A stretch of 64,000 bases of DNA from CAZDML01 sp964506645 (GCA_964506645.1 CAZDML010000001.1:1-64000), one strand, 5' to 3'; counted from the first letter of the stretch, positions 44,434 through 53,509 are shown. A program made the numbers and translations. Notes: a model not told the origin generated them from the letters alone.

Positions 44434-45036
44434 ATGACTATGCGAAATCCAATGGAAAAATCAGACCCACATCGAACTATTCAGGTCGTAGCTCTCCTGA
44501 ACTTAGCCTACTTCGGTGTCGAGTTTGCAGTCGCAAAGGCTATCGGGTCGGTTTCTCTTTTTGCCGACAGCATTGATTTTTTGGAAGACGCCTCGGTGAA
44601 CTTCCTCATTCTGCTGGCTTTGGGGTGGAGCGTGAGTCGGCGGGCGAAAGTCGGCATGCTCTTGGCGGGCATTCTTCTGGTTCCAGGTCTATCCGCTTTA
44701 TGGACTGCATGGCAGAAATTCAATAATCCTATGGCGCCAGAGGCGATCAGTCTTTCGGTAACGGGCATGGGAGCTCTGCTCGTAAACTTCACCTGTGCAC
44801 TCCTGCTTTCCCGGCACAGGCATCACGGCGGAAGCCTGATGCGCGCCGCGTTTCTTTCGGCCCGAAACGACGTCTGGGCGAATGTTGCCATCATTGGGGC
44901 GGGACTCGTAACGGCAGCGACCTTATCCGCCTGGCCGGACCTGCTTGTGGGACTTGGGATCGCGATCATGAATGCGGGCGCCGCAAAGGAAGTATGGCAG
45001 GCCGCTCGTGATGAGCATCGCGCAGCTGCTGTTTAA
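44434..45036 (+). CDS. CDF-like cation transporter lacking the C-terminal domain
   Basis: A 200-residue membrane protein starting at ATG 44434, eight bases after crcB. It has the six-helix CDF core but no cytoplasmic metal-binding domain. The TM2 motif is FADSIDFLEDA (DxxxD instead of HxxxD) and the TM5 motif is SARNDVWAN (SxxxD). Such changes point to a non-zinc substrate or a changed mechanism. It is probably co-transcribed with crcB and therefore under the same transcript, though beyond the reach of the riboswitch's translational control. Confidence 0.65.
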   Translation: MTMRNPMEKSDPHRTIQVVALLNLAYFGVEFAVAKAIGSVSLFADSIDFLEDASVNFLILLALGWSVSRRAKVGMLLAGILLVPGLSALWTAWQKFNNPMAPEAISLSVTGMGALLVNFTCALLLSRHRHHGGSLMRAAFLSARNDVWANVAIIGAGLVTAATLSAWPDLLVGLGIAIMNAGAAKEVWQAARDEHRAAAV

Positions 45037-45070
45037 TCTGAGTCCCAGAATCGGAGAAAGGAAACACTCT

Positions 45071-45298
45071 ATGACGCCAACCGACGAGATGGCAAGGCTA
45101 AGAACCGAGCTTGCCAATGAAAGGACATTGTTAGCCTATGTTCGCACGGGGCTGGCTGTCGTTGCGGCGGGGGTATCATTAATCGCCTTTTTTGATTTGC
45201 TCGCACCACGAATTGTTGGATGGGCGCTCTCCACTGCGGGTATAGCGACGTTCCTCATTGGCGTGGTGCGATTCAAAAGTATACGCCGACGCCTGTAA
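45071..45298 (+). CDS. DUF202 membrane protein
   Basis: A 75-residue protein from ATG 45071. LRTELANERTLLAYVRTGLA is the DUF202 signature, and two membrane helices follow. The family is of unknown function and frequently lies near ion or heavy-metal genes. The stop is one base from the end of the convergent recombinase gene. Confidence 0.75.
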   Translation: MTPTDEMARLRTELANERTLLAYVRTGLAVVAAGVSLIAFFDLLAPRIVGWALSTAGIATFLIGVVRFKSIRRRL

Positions 45299-45299
45299 C

Positions 45300-46184
45300 T
45301 TAAAAATTAGGATGCGCGGATTGAAGTGCCTCTCGGATTTCTTCGGGTGCGATGCGCGTATAAATTTGTGTGGTGGCAATCTGGCGATGCCCTAAATTCT
45401 CCTGAATGGTGCGGAGACCTACTCCTCGGGCGGTCAGAATCGCGCCAAAAGCGTGACGAATACCGTGTGGATGGACCCTTCCTACAATCCCGGCTTCTTT
45501 CGCCAGCTTTCTCAATTGCCACCAAAACGCGCCGCGACTCCAAGGACAACCGTTTGAAGTGAGGAAAATATGGTGCGCATTGTTAGGGAATCTCTGATTG
45601 CGCACTTTAAGGTAAGAAGCAAGAGCCGTCTTGGTCTTTTCCCCAACGGGCACAATCCTATCGCGATCGTTCTTTGGGCGTCGGACACGAATCCATCCCT
45701 CTGTGAAGTTAATGTCGTCCAATTGTAAGCCGGTCAGCTCGCTGGCACGTAAGCCGGTGGCGAACGCGAGCTGGAGTGCAGCAACAAGGCGAATTCGGTG
45801 GAATTTGCAGCCGGTTGGGATGCTAAGTAAGTGCTCGATCTCTTCGAGGTTTAAAGGCTGTGGTAGACGATGACTAAATTTTGGGAGTTTGAGATCGACA
45901 GGCCCTCCCACCGCACGGCCGCTGGCCACCAAGAACCGATGGAAAAGACGAATGGATACCGACGCTAGAAAGAGGGTGCTGGCCTTCAGTCCAGCCCGTT
46001 TCTTTTCTTCAAGGTAGGCAACGACGTCGTCACGCGTGGCGTTGAGAAGGTCGACGCTTCGCGTGTCCAGAAATCGCATATACCCCTGCAGCTGGTAGCG
46101 ATATGTCGGCCAACACGCCAGTCCCCGCTCGATTTCAATGTGCTTGCGAAAGGCTTCGAGATGATCAGCGGGTGCGCTTGGCAT
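45300..46184 (-). CDS. tyrosine recombinase (XerC/D-like integrase)
   Basis: A 294-residue site-specific recombinase. Residues 1-105 form the SAM-like core-binding domain. The catalytic domain has Arg in ATGLRASELTGL, HPHGIRHAFG (His-x-x-Arg), LGHRQIATTQIYTRI with the second His and the Tyr nucleophile. It could mobilise or integrate a genomic island or resolve a chromosome. Its start lies 20 bases inside the end of the winged-helix gene, so the two form an operon. The start MPSAPADHLE lacks an obvious alternative. Confidence 0.88.
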   Translation of the reverse strand: MPSAPADHLEAFRKHIEIERGLACWPTYRYQLQGYMRFLDTRSVDLLNATRDDVVAYLEEKKRAGLKASTLFLASVSIRLFHRFLVASGRAVGGPVDLKLPKFSHRLPQPLNLEEIEHLLSIPTGCKFHRIRLVAALQLAFATGLRASELTGLQLDDINFTEGWIRVRRPKNDRDRIVPVGEKTKTALASYLKVRNQRFPNNAHHIFLTSNGCPWSRGAFWWQLRKLAKEAGIVGRVHPHGIRHAFGAILTARGVGLRTIQENLGHRQIATTQIYTRIAPEEIREALQSAHPNF

Positions 46185-46638
46185 GCTCGATCACGCGGAT
46201 TCGCTTTTGAGTGTCCCGTTCCACGGAATATCCTTTTCGTTTGAATGACCATAGCCGTGCTCGGCAGTTGGCCTCGAGATCTTTGCCGTTAGCCTGGGGC
46301 CCAGCCTTCTTTTTGAGTTCGGCGGCGATCTCCTTGATCGTGTGGCCACCGGCGACCAAGAAAGGGTCAATAATGGCGGCCAATGAACCGTCGCGGACTT
46401 TCTTCCCACTCTTGCCGTCCTTTTTGGCCTTGCCATTTGCTTTGAGCAGCAGTTTTGCGTCCCGATTGACTTTTTCTTCGGTATACGCCTGGAGCGGATA
46501 AGTCCGCTCAACCGTGTTTTCATTTCCGGTCGTTTCGGCGCGGAGAACTACTTTGTCACCATCGCGCCGCACTACGACAACCGGAATTCCGGATTTCGTC
46601 AGGTATTTTTCGTTCAGCTTGGCTTCACTTGCGTTCAT
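46165..46638 (-). CDS. winged-helix protein co-transcribed with the recombinase
   Basis: A 157-residue basic protein. ATG 46638 has AAAGGGG upstream on the minus strand; ATG 46653 is also possible. The N-terminal ~70 residues are beta-rich (SGIPVVVVRRDGDKVVL). A Lys-rich linker (about 70-90) leads to a winged-helix domain (about 95-150: HTIKEIAAELKKKAG, ARLWSFKRKGYSVERD). It probably binds DNA as a recombination directionality factor or regulator of the overlapping recombinase gene, by inference. The full-length family is not recognised. Confidence 0.5.
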   Translation of the reverse strand: MNASEAKLNEKYLTKSGIPVVVVRRDGDKVVLRAETTGNENTVERTYPLQAYTEEKVNRDAKLLLKANGKAKKDGKSGKKVRDGSLAAIIDPFLVAGGHTIKEIAAELKKKAGPQANGKDLEANCRARLWSFKRKGYSVERDTQKRIRVIEHAKRTR

Positions 46639-46911
46639 TCTTGCCCCTTTCATGATGTTTTGATCCCCTTGATATTCGCCACGCCATATCACAGCCCCCG
46701 CAATCTTCAATCGGAAATAGCGCCACGTTGCACCGTTCGGCCTAATTCGGCCAACTCAGGCCAAGCGGCAGGACACAGGACTACCTTCTGAAGGGCGTTG
46801 CCAGCAAGCGATTTCTGACGAGCATGGGGAGGTGAAATGCGTCGTGAGGGACTTCGAAAATGGGAATTGCTAAAATGACTTCTGTTGCCGGCAAGCCTTT
46901 AGGAGTCGCTT

Positions 46912-47610
46912 ATCTGCGGACGTTATTCCATCGCGCTCGAACCTGTGGAGTTAGCCGAAGTCTTGGAATGTGCCCCTCCTGACTTCGCTTTCTCGCCACG
47001 CTTTAATGTCGCGCCATCACAAGCCGTTCCTGTCGTCATTAACGAAAACAATAAGCGACGTCTGTGTTTAATGCACTGGGGTCTCGTGCCCAGTTGGGCC
47101 AAGGATCCATCCATCGGGAACAAGATGATCAACGCCCGCGCTGAGACGATAACGCAAAAGCCGAGTTTCCGTAGACCGTTTGAGCGCCAGCGTTGCCTTG
47201 TCCCTGTGGACGGTTTCTATGAATGGCAGAAAGTCGCGGGCGCGCGAGTCAAAATCCCCACGCGCATCGTAATGAAGGATAGGTGCTTATTCGCACTTGC
47301 AGGGATCTGGGATATATGGAAAAAGCCAGATGGCGGTGAACTTCGTTCATTCGCGATCATCACGACCGCCGCCAACGATTTGATGAAGGCGATCCACGAC
47401 CGAATGCCCGTGATTCTGGCGAAACAGGATTGGGATACATGGTTGGACCCGAAATGTATAGATATCCCCAAGCTAACGGGGCTTCTCAGGTCATACCCTT
47501 CCGATGAGATGGAAACCTATGAAGTCTCGACTGCCGTCAATTCGCCTCGCAATGATGTGCGGGAATGTTTTGTCTTGTTGACAAGTGGACGTCGCGAAAT
47601 TTCAACTTAA
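46912..47610 (+). CDS. SRAP-domain DNA-abasic-site crosslinking protein (HMCES/YedK), ATC start
   Basis: A 232-residue SRAP protein that protects abasic sites in single-stranded DNA by forming a thiazolidine link through Cys2. The signature xCGRYSI begins at 46912, where the first codon is ATC rather than ATG. An in-frame TAG at 46900 excludes any earlier start, and TTTAGGAG lies seven bases upstream. Asn74 (NARAET), Glu104 (FYEW) and His162 (IHDRMPVIL) match the catalytic set with numbering near that of E. coli YedK. GTG 46945 would lose Cys2 and so is rejected. Confidence 0.85.
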   Translation: MCGRYSIALEPVELAEVLECAPPDFAFSPRFNVAPSQAVPVVINENNKRRLCLMHWGLVPSWAKDPSIGNKMINARAETITQKPSFRRPFERQRCLVPVDGFYEWQKVAGARVKIPTRIVMKDRCLFALAGIWDIWKKPDGGELRSFAIITTAANDLMKAIHDRMPVILAKQDWDTWLDPKCIDIPKLTGLLRSYPSDEMETYEVSTAVNSPRNDVRECFVLLTSGRREIST

Positions 47611-47667
47611 TTCACGATTGAGCAGAAAAGCCTTTATGAACAAATCAAAAAGCGGTATCGTTTCTCT

Positions 47668-48630
47668 ATGGCAACTTCGGAACAAATTAAATCGCTGATC
47701 CGCTCTCACTGGAGCGAGGATCAAGAGCAATTTTTCACAACCGCGTTACAGGTTGCTGCTCACGAAGCTGAGCGGGGACACGGGGCCTTGGCTCTCGAAA
47801 TTAGGGGCATCATCGACCAAGCCCGTAATACAAAAGCTCCTCGCATGCTCACAGATGTTCTTCCAGAGCTCCAGGGCTTGGTCAACACAGAGGAATCCAA
47901 GACGCCGATTTCTGCTCTCGTTCTTCCCGATGCGCTTCTTAAGCGTATTCGCCGGATACTCCATGAGTATGTGCAGAGCCACAAACTGAAGCAGCATGCT
48001 TTAGCTCCTCGCAGCAAAATCTTGCTGACAGGCCCTCCGGGCACTGGGAAAACAATGACTGCTCGTGTTTTTGCGCACGAGTTGCACTTACCTTTGCATA
48101 CCGTCCAGGTGGACCGGTTGGTGACGAAATACATGGGCGAAACAAGCGCCAAACTCCGACAGATATTCGATCTCATTGGCCGCCAGAAGGGGGTTTATCT
48201 GTTTGATGAGTTCGATGCGATCGGCGGCGGCCGGTCACTGGATAACGACGTGGGGGAGATGCGCAGGGTGCTCAACGCTTTGCTGCAATTTATCGAACGA
48301 GACACTTTCGATAGCATGGTGGTGGCTGCTACCAATAGCCCAGAGCTTCTTGATCGCGCCTTGTTCCGGCGTTTTGACGACGTCTTGATTTATGCACTTC
48401 CTGAACAAAATGACCGTAGACGATTAATCGAAAACGCATTGACCAGCTTCCTGCCCGAAACCTTTGATTGGAAGGGCATAGTTTCAGCAAGCAAGGCGTT
48501 GAGTAGTGGAGAGATATACCAAGCATGCTGCGATTCACTGAAAGACGCTATTCTGCGCGATCAAACGTATGTTTCGTCGGAAAGCCTGAAGCTATCAATT
48601 AGCGAACGTCAGAATACCCATAGTCGTTAA
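47668..48630 (+). CDS. AAA+ ATPase, IetA-like (defence pair)
   Basis: A 320-residue AAA+ protein. Helical N-terminus of about 90 residues, Walker A GPPGTGKT (about 118-125), Walker B VYLFDEFDAIG, sensor-1 AATNS and arginine-finger region RALFRRFDD. It precedes an S8 protease gene by six bases. AAA+/subtilase pairs of this kind are the IetAS type, first described as a plasmid toxin-antitoxin module and later as phage defence; in that model the ATPase restrains the protease. Assignment rests on domain pairing and order. Confidence 0.75.
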   Translation: MATSEQIKSLIRSHWSEDQEQFFTTALQVAAHEAERGHGALALEIRGIIDQARNTKAPRMLTDVLPELQGLVNTEESKTPISALVLPDALLKRIRRILHEYVQSHKLKQHALAPRSKILLTGPPGTGKTMTARVFAHELHLPLHTVQVDRLVTKYMGETSAKLRQIFDLIGRQKGVYLFDEFDAIGGGRSLDNDVGEMRRVLNALLQFIERDTFDSMVVAATNSPELLDRALFRRFDDVLIYALPEQNDRRRLIENALTSFLPETFDWKGIVSASKALSSGEIYQACCDSLKDAILRDQTYVSSESLKLSISERQNTHSR

Positions 48631-48636
48631 TCAGGT

Positions 48637-51126
48637 ATGGCTAGCGACCATTTCCGAAACATTTTTCTCAAGGAAAAGCACGAGTCTCAAAGATTTAAAA
48701 GTAATCGGTCCTTCAGCAAACCTCCACCACTTTCCCCCGTTGAGCGAATAAGCCATGCGAGAAAATTGATCGCTCAATTTGACGCCATCTGGGAGCAATC
48801 AAAAGCGAAGAAGGCTGTTTCGATAACGGGTCGTGACGGCATATACATCGAATTCATCAGTTTCCCCGGGTACGAATTGAAAATTCAGAGCCTGGAAAAT
48901 ATTAAGAGTCGAATACGTCTGCTAAACGTCCGCACCATCGATAAAGACGGTAAGTCACAAACATTGGCTACCGTATTCGTCCCTGCAGGCAAAGAGAAGC
49001 TTTTTCTAAAGACATTCCAAGACTATGCTACTAAAGAAAATTCGAAAACCGGTACTCCCAGACACAAATCTCTTGTTGAGAGTATTAATGATTTTCACAT
49101 TGCTGCCCTCTCTGGCCTTTGGACTGACAAGAAGGTTTCTCCTCCAGGAGAGCATCCTGCTTGGGTAGAGGCCTGGTTGGCCACTGACAGTAAAAAACTT
49201 GTCGATGAATTTCGGGAAACGCTTAAAGAATTAAAAATTGTTGAACACGAAGATCGACCGGAGATTCACTTCCCTGAACGGACAGTGGTCTTAATTTTTG
49301 CCGACCAGAAACAATTATTGTTGCTGATCGAATCGACCGGTTTGTTGGCTGAACTGAGACCTGCCCAGGCAACGGCAGCATTTGTGCTTAAACTCTCGAA
49401 CCAAGTTCAGGCGACAGTTGCTCAATCGATTCTCAAGAGGGCCACTATTGCCAAGAATTCAAACGTTTCAGTGTGCATCCTTGATCATGGAGTCAATCGG
49501 GGACATCCGATGTTGTCTCCCGTTCTGCCGGACGATGATTTGCTTACAGTCAATGAGAAATGGGGAAGCAATGACACCGACGGCCATGGAACCTTGATGG
49601 CTGGCACTGCCGCCTATGGCGATATCCTTAAGATTATGAATACCAGCGAGCCGATTCAGATTCCTCATGGGATTGAATCAGCCAAGATTCTGCCGCCTGG
49701 GAAATCCCAAAACGAGAGAAATCTTTGGGGTCATATGACAAAGCAAGGAATTTCGAGGGCCGAGATTCATGCCCCTCTTAGGCAACGCATTGTTTGCATG
49801 GCGGTTACAGCAACTGAGACAAGCGATCGTGGGACTCCGTCATCCTGGTCCGGCGCCATCGATCAACTTGCAGCGGGTGTAGATGATGAAACGAAAAAGC
49901 GGCTTTTGCTAATCAGCGCGGGCAACGCAAGTGACAAGGAGTACGCAAACTATCCGGAGAGCAATAAAACCAGCGATGTCGAAGACCCGGGCCAAGCATG
50001 GAATGCGCTGACGGTTGGTGCCTACACAGAAAAGACGAAAATTGCTCAGTCTGACTGGAAGGATTATGCCCCATTGGCAAGTGCAGGTCAGCTATCGCCT
50101 TTCAGCACAACCTCTGTTGCTTGGGATCCGTCGAGGTGGCCGATTAAGCCAGAAATTGTATGTGAGGGCGGGAATGTTGCCCGAGGTCCAAATGGAGGGA
50201 CGATCGAGGCCGATGAGCTCCAATTGATCTCCACATCTCACGATACAACCATTTCGCACTTTGCAAAGTTTAACGCGACAAGTGCCGCCACTGCGCTGGC
50301 GGCTCGAATGGCGGCAATCATACAAGCCGAATATCAGGAAGCCTGGCCGGAAACGATCCGTGGGCTGATGGTGCATTCTTCGCAGTGGACCGAGGCCATG
50401 GAAAAACAATTTAAGGGGGCCGACAATAAAACCTCGTACAAAACGCTCCTTAGAGCGTGCGGGTACGGAGTTCCTAACTTAGAACGAGCGATTTATTGTT
50501 TAAAAAACAGACTGACCCTTGTTAGTCAGGCTCAAATTCAACCATTCATTAAAGAAGGCAATGACTATCGCAGCAATGAGATGCACTTATATCCGCTGCC
50601 TTGGCCGAAAGATGTGCTCCGTTCACTTGGTGAAACCAAGGTGGAGATGCGAATTACGCTTTCATATTTTGTCGAGCCAGGCCCTGGGGAGATCGGATGG
50701 GAAAATCGATACAGATACGCTTCACACGGCCTTCGTTTTAAAATAAACGCTCCAGAAGAAAATAGACAGCAATTTGTAGCGCGAATTAACCGTGAAGCAC
50801 GCGAATCTGATGACGGACATCCGGGAACGGCATCGCCCAACGAGCATTGGGTTCTTGGGCAACAACAGCGTGATATAGGGTCTATACATTCAGATATTTG
50901 GAAAGGAAATGCGGTACAGCTGTCCGCATCAAATTTTATTGCAGTCCACCCAAGCATCGGATGGTGGCGCGAGCGTCGTAATTTGGAGTGTTGGAACAAG
51001 AAAAGCCGTTATTCTTTGATCGTGTCTATTCATTCGCCTCGAGAAGACGTTGATATCTATACGCCCGTGGCAACCCAAGTTGGGATCAAGACCCCCGTAC
51101 CTGTTCCTGTGCTAATCGGGTGGTAG
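48637..51126 (+). CDS. subtilisin-like serine protease, IetS-like (defence pair)
   Basis: An 829-residue S8-family protease with the catalytic triad in place: Asp283 (CILDHGVNRGHP), His317 (DTDGHGTLMAG) and Ser549 (FNATSAATALAARMAA). The oxyanion region LLISAGNASD precedes it. No signal peptide is present, so it acts inside the cell. The N-terminal 250 residues and the C-terminal ~200 residues are extra domains of unknown role. It is the presumed effector partner of the AAA+ gene just upstream. Confidence 0.82.
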   Translation: MASDHFRNIFLKEKHESQRFKSNRSFSKPPPLSPVERISHARKLIAQFDAIWEQSKAKKAVSITGRDGIYIEFISFPGYELKIQSLENIKSRIRLLNVRTIDKDGKSQTLATVFVPAGKEKLFLKTFQDYATKENSKTGTPRHKSLVESINDFHIAALSGLWTDKKVSPPGEHPAWVEAWLATDSKKLVDEFRETLKELKIVEHEDRPEIHFPERTVVLIFADQKQLLLLIESTGLLAELRPAQATAAFVLKLSNQVQATVAQSILKRATIAKNSNVSVCILDHGVNRGHPMLSPVLPDDDLLTVNEKWGSNDTDGHGTLMAGTAAYGDILKIMNTSEPIQIPHGIESAKILPPGKSQNERNLWGHMTKQGISRAEIHAPLRQRIVCMAVTATETSDRGTPSSWSGAIDQLAAGVDDETKKRLLLISAGNASDKEYANYPESNKTSDVEDPGQAWNALTVGAYTEKTKIAQSDWKDYAPLASAGQLSPFSTTSVAWDPSRWPIKPEIVCEGGNVARGPNGGTIEADELQLISTSHDTTISHFAKFNATSAATALAARMAAIIQAEYQEAWPETIRGLMVHSSQWTEAMEKQFKGADNKTSYKTLLRACGYGVPNLERAIYCLKNRLTLVSQAQIQPFIKEGNDYRSNEMHLYPLPWPKDVLRSLGETKVEMRITLSYFVEPGPGEIGWENRYRYASHGLRFKINAPEENRQQFVARINREARESDDGHPGTASPNEHWVLGQQQRDIGSIHSDIWKGNAVQLSASNFIAVHPSIGWWRERRNLECWNKKSRYSLIVSIHSPREDVDIYTPVATQVGIKTPVPVPVLIGW

Positions 51127-51150
51127 ATGCCCGAGTTAGATGGACACCTG

Positions 51151-51657
51151 TTAACGGTGCCGCGAAATGACTGCTTTGGGACCACACATGAGCCCTTCAA
51201 ACGCTTTAATCTGGTCGAAGGGATCACGTAGTCGGGATAGCCGGTTCCAATCACGGTCACTGATGACCGGGTTGTGGACAGTAGGTTCCAGGGCTCGGAT
51301 GTAGGCTTGGATGCGGGGTGCGAGGTTCAGAAGGTTTAGAATCTGGCTGACGCGCGTGGGGTCGACCCTCATGTGCTTGGCCAGGGCAAACCGGGTAAGG
51401 CCGGGCGTCGTGGCCAAGGTTTTTTGAAGGTCGTAAGCTTTGGCGAGAAGCGTTTGGATCGCTGGTGGCTTGGGAATCGGCTCTTTGGAGGCGCGGATGG
51501 TTTGGTGCAATTCAAAGGCTTTTCGGCGCACCAAGCGTACGCGGCCGCGGGATTCGAAAATTGGGCCGAAATCAAATTTGTCCCATAAACACAACGCGTT
51601 CCGGGCATTCGGGGTACTTTGACGAGAGTCGGACGCGGGGAGTTCTTTCCTCACCAC
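51151..51657 (-). CDS. HTH protein of the recombinase-associated kind
   Basis: A 168-residue protein. The part LLAKAYDLQKTLATTPGLTR, then FALAKHMRVDPTRVSQILNL and LLNLAPRIQAYI, matches a ParB-like helix-turn-helix module found downstream of or fused to serine recombinases. No recombinase is next to it here, so it may be a remnant of a mobile element. GTG 51657 abuts the start of the divergent plus-strand gene, leaving no room for promoters between them, so one of the two starts may be further in. Confidence 0.5.
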   Translation of the reverse strand: MVRKELPASDSRQSTPNARNALCLWDKFDFGPIFESRGRVRLVRRKAFELHQTIRASKEPIPKPPAIQTLLAKAYDLQKTLATTPGLTRFALAKHMRVDPTRVSQILNLLNLAPRIQAYIRALEPTVHNPVISDRDWNRLSRLRDPFDQIKAFEGLMCGPKAVISRHR

Positions 51658-53490
51658 ATGATGAATCGCTCTCCTCTGGTAAAGAAACTGTCATTCCAAT
51701 GGGGCTTACTCTTGTGTGTAGCGGCGGTGCTTTGGGCTGTGGTTTCTCCTCGTTTCCCAGTTGGACATTTTGAGGACGACGCCCGAGATATTCTGGCTGC
51801 GCAATCTCTCCTTCAGGGTCGTTACGCGAATCTGCAAAATCCCGCTCAACCCCTTTTAAACTTTCCTTTGCCTGGCTTTCCGCTCTTTTTATCCCCCTTT
51901 GTCTTCCTGGTTCAAGGGCGTTGGGAGTGGCTTAAAATTCTTCCCGGGGCACTCTCCCTCCTCATGCTTGTGATGATGTATCGTTTGGCACGTTCCGTGC
52001 TGACGCCAGAGCAAGCGATGCTCGCAACCGGTCTTATGGCCATCAATCCCTTGACGGTGTATCTTGCTTCATGTGTTATTGTCTATTCGCTTTTTGGTGT
52101 TGTCCTCTTTGCCAGTTTTCTCAGGCTGCAACACTATTTGCGATCCCCAACTCAGAAGGCGCAGTGGCTCCTGGGATTCTGGCTGGCCATCGCCTGTTTA
52201 ATTCGCCCCGAGGGAAAGATTCTTGGATTGGCGATTGGAGTGGCAGTGGCACGCGAGCGGCCTAAGAAAGAGCTTTGGCGCATACTGACACCGGCCATGG
52301 TGATTTTATTGGGATGGGGCGCTCGGAATTATTTTTTGACACAGGAAATATCTGGATATAGTGCGTATTGGATTGAAAATGCACACACGCTTATCCGGGA
52401 CCCTTTTTTTATGGTTTTAAATTTGGGCCGCGAAGCCCACACGTTTATGATGGAAACGTTTTGTGCGTTATTGCCATCCTCTAGATTAGAAAAGATGGTC
52501 GGATGGATTCTCGCGCTGAGTGCGCTGGGTTTTGTGATGAAAGGTATACGTGAGTATCTTCCGGGGTGGAAGAAGGGACTGCCGCTGGCTGTGCTCATTT
52601 TTTGTGGGGTGTTTTATGGGATGCACGGTGTTTGGTTGGCACTGAGCCCGCATTATTTTTACTGGTTGTTGCCCTGGCTCTATCTGGCCTTGGTCAAGGG
52701 GATGGATCCCCGTTACACTTCGTTAAAAGCCCGCTGGTACGGACGGGGGGTCATCGTTTTTCTTTTGATGATCTATGGCATTCAATATGGGCGTGCTATC
52801 CAGCAGACCTATGGGACCCCGCACCGGACATGGCTTACAGATGCTTTCCAAACGACCTTGCGGAAAGAAAGAACAGTCGGTTCCGTGTATGTGTTAGCTC
52901 CTTCGGCCGCCAATCTGACGCTTCAGACGGGAATGCCTTCACTTTCACGGATTCCTGCTCGTGATGTGGACTTCTTTCGGTATCGATTGCATCGTGAGGG
53001 AATCACACATGTGATGATCGCGCCGGCTGAATATATGTATTTGCGGTCACGGCGTGGGGATGATCCGGAAGTGCTGTGGTCGCAAATCGCTGCTTGGATC
53101 CAGGAATTACCGTCGGATTTCATACCGATTTATGCCGATCCCAATGCCCCTGTTAAGCTCTATCGGGTTCGCGTCCCCCCCGTTTTTGTGAGGGCGTATG
53201 AAACGTATGAAAAAGCATTGGAAGCGCCACAGCTGGAGACAGTTTTGGACGGTTTAGAGGCGGCGCTCGCCATCGATGATCAATTTCCTGAAGCGCTGAA
53301 CGCCTACGGCGCCACCTGTTATTTATTAAATAGAAAGAATGCCCAAGCCGAAGCGCGACTGCGAGAGGCCGTTCGCCTGCGTCCAGGATACCGTTTGGCC
53401 TGGTTAAATCTCTCGCGCATTTTAGAGCGCAAAGGCGATAAACAAGGTGCGTCACATGCGCGTGCGCAGGCGCTCTCGAATCCCAAGTAG
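51658..53490 (+). CDS. membrane glycosyltransferase (GT-C/GT39-like) with TPR tail
   Basis: A 610-residue membrane protein with about 11 hydrophobic helices. The first periplasmic loop has the catalytic acidic pair HFEDDARDILAAQ, as in PMT/ArnT-like GT39 enzymes that use polyprenyl-phosphate sugars. A C-terminal TPR-like region (about 535-605: LEAALAIDDQFPEALNAYGA and REAVRLRPGYRLAWLNL) may mediate protein contacts. ATG 51658 or 51661 is the likely start; the open frame begins at 51619. The acceptor is unknown. Confidence 0.68.
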   Translation: MMNRSPLVKKLSFQWGLLLCVAAVLWAVVSPRFPVGHFEDDARDILAAQSLLQGRYANLQNPAQPLLNFPLPGFPLFLSPFVFLVQGRWEWLKILPGALSLLMLVMMYRLARSVLTPEQAMLATGLMAINPLTVYLASCVIVYSLFGVVLFASFLRLQHYLRSPTQKAQWLLGFWLAIACLIRPEGKILGLAIGVAVARERPKKELWRILTPAMVILLGWGARNYFLTQEISGYSAYWIENAHTLIRDPFFMVLNLGREAHTFMMETFCALLPSSRLEKMVGWILALSALGFVMKGIREYLPGWKKGLPLAVLIFCGVFYGMHGVWLALSPHYFYWLLPWLYLALVKGMDPRYTSLKARWYGRGVIVFLLMIYGIQYGRAIQQTYGTPHRTWLTDAFQTTLRKERTVGSVYVLAPSAANLTLQTGMPSLSRIPARDVDFFRYRLHREGITHVMIAPAEYMYLRSRRGDDPEVLWSQIAAWIQELPSDFIPIYADPNAPVKLYRVRVPPVFVRAYETYEKALEAPQLETVLDGLEAALAIDDQFPEALNAYGATCYLLNRKNAQAEARLREAVRLRPGYRLAWLNLSRILERKGDKQGASHARAQALSNPK

Positions 53491-53509
53491 AGTAAAATGA
53501 GTAAACTCC

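Noticed and set aside
46945..47610. SRAP gene starting at GTG 46945
   Set aside because: This start removes Cys2 and the CGRY motif required by the family; a good ribosome site and correct residue numbering favour 46912.
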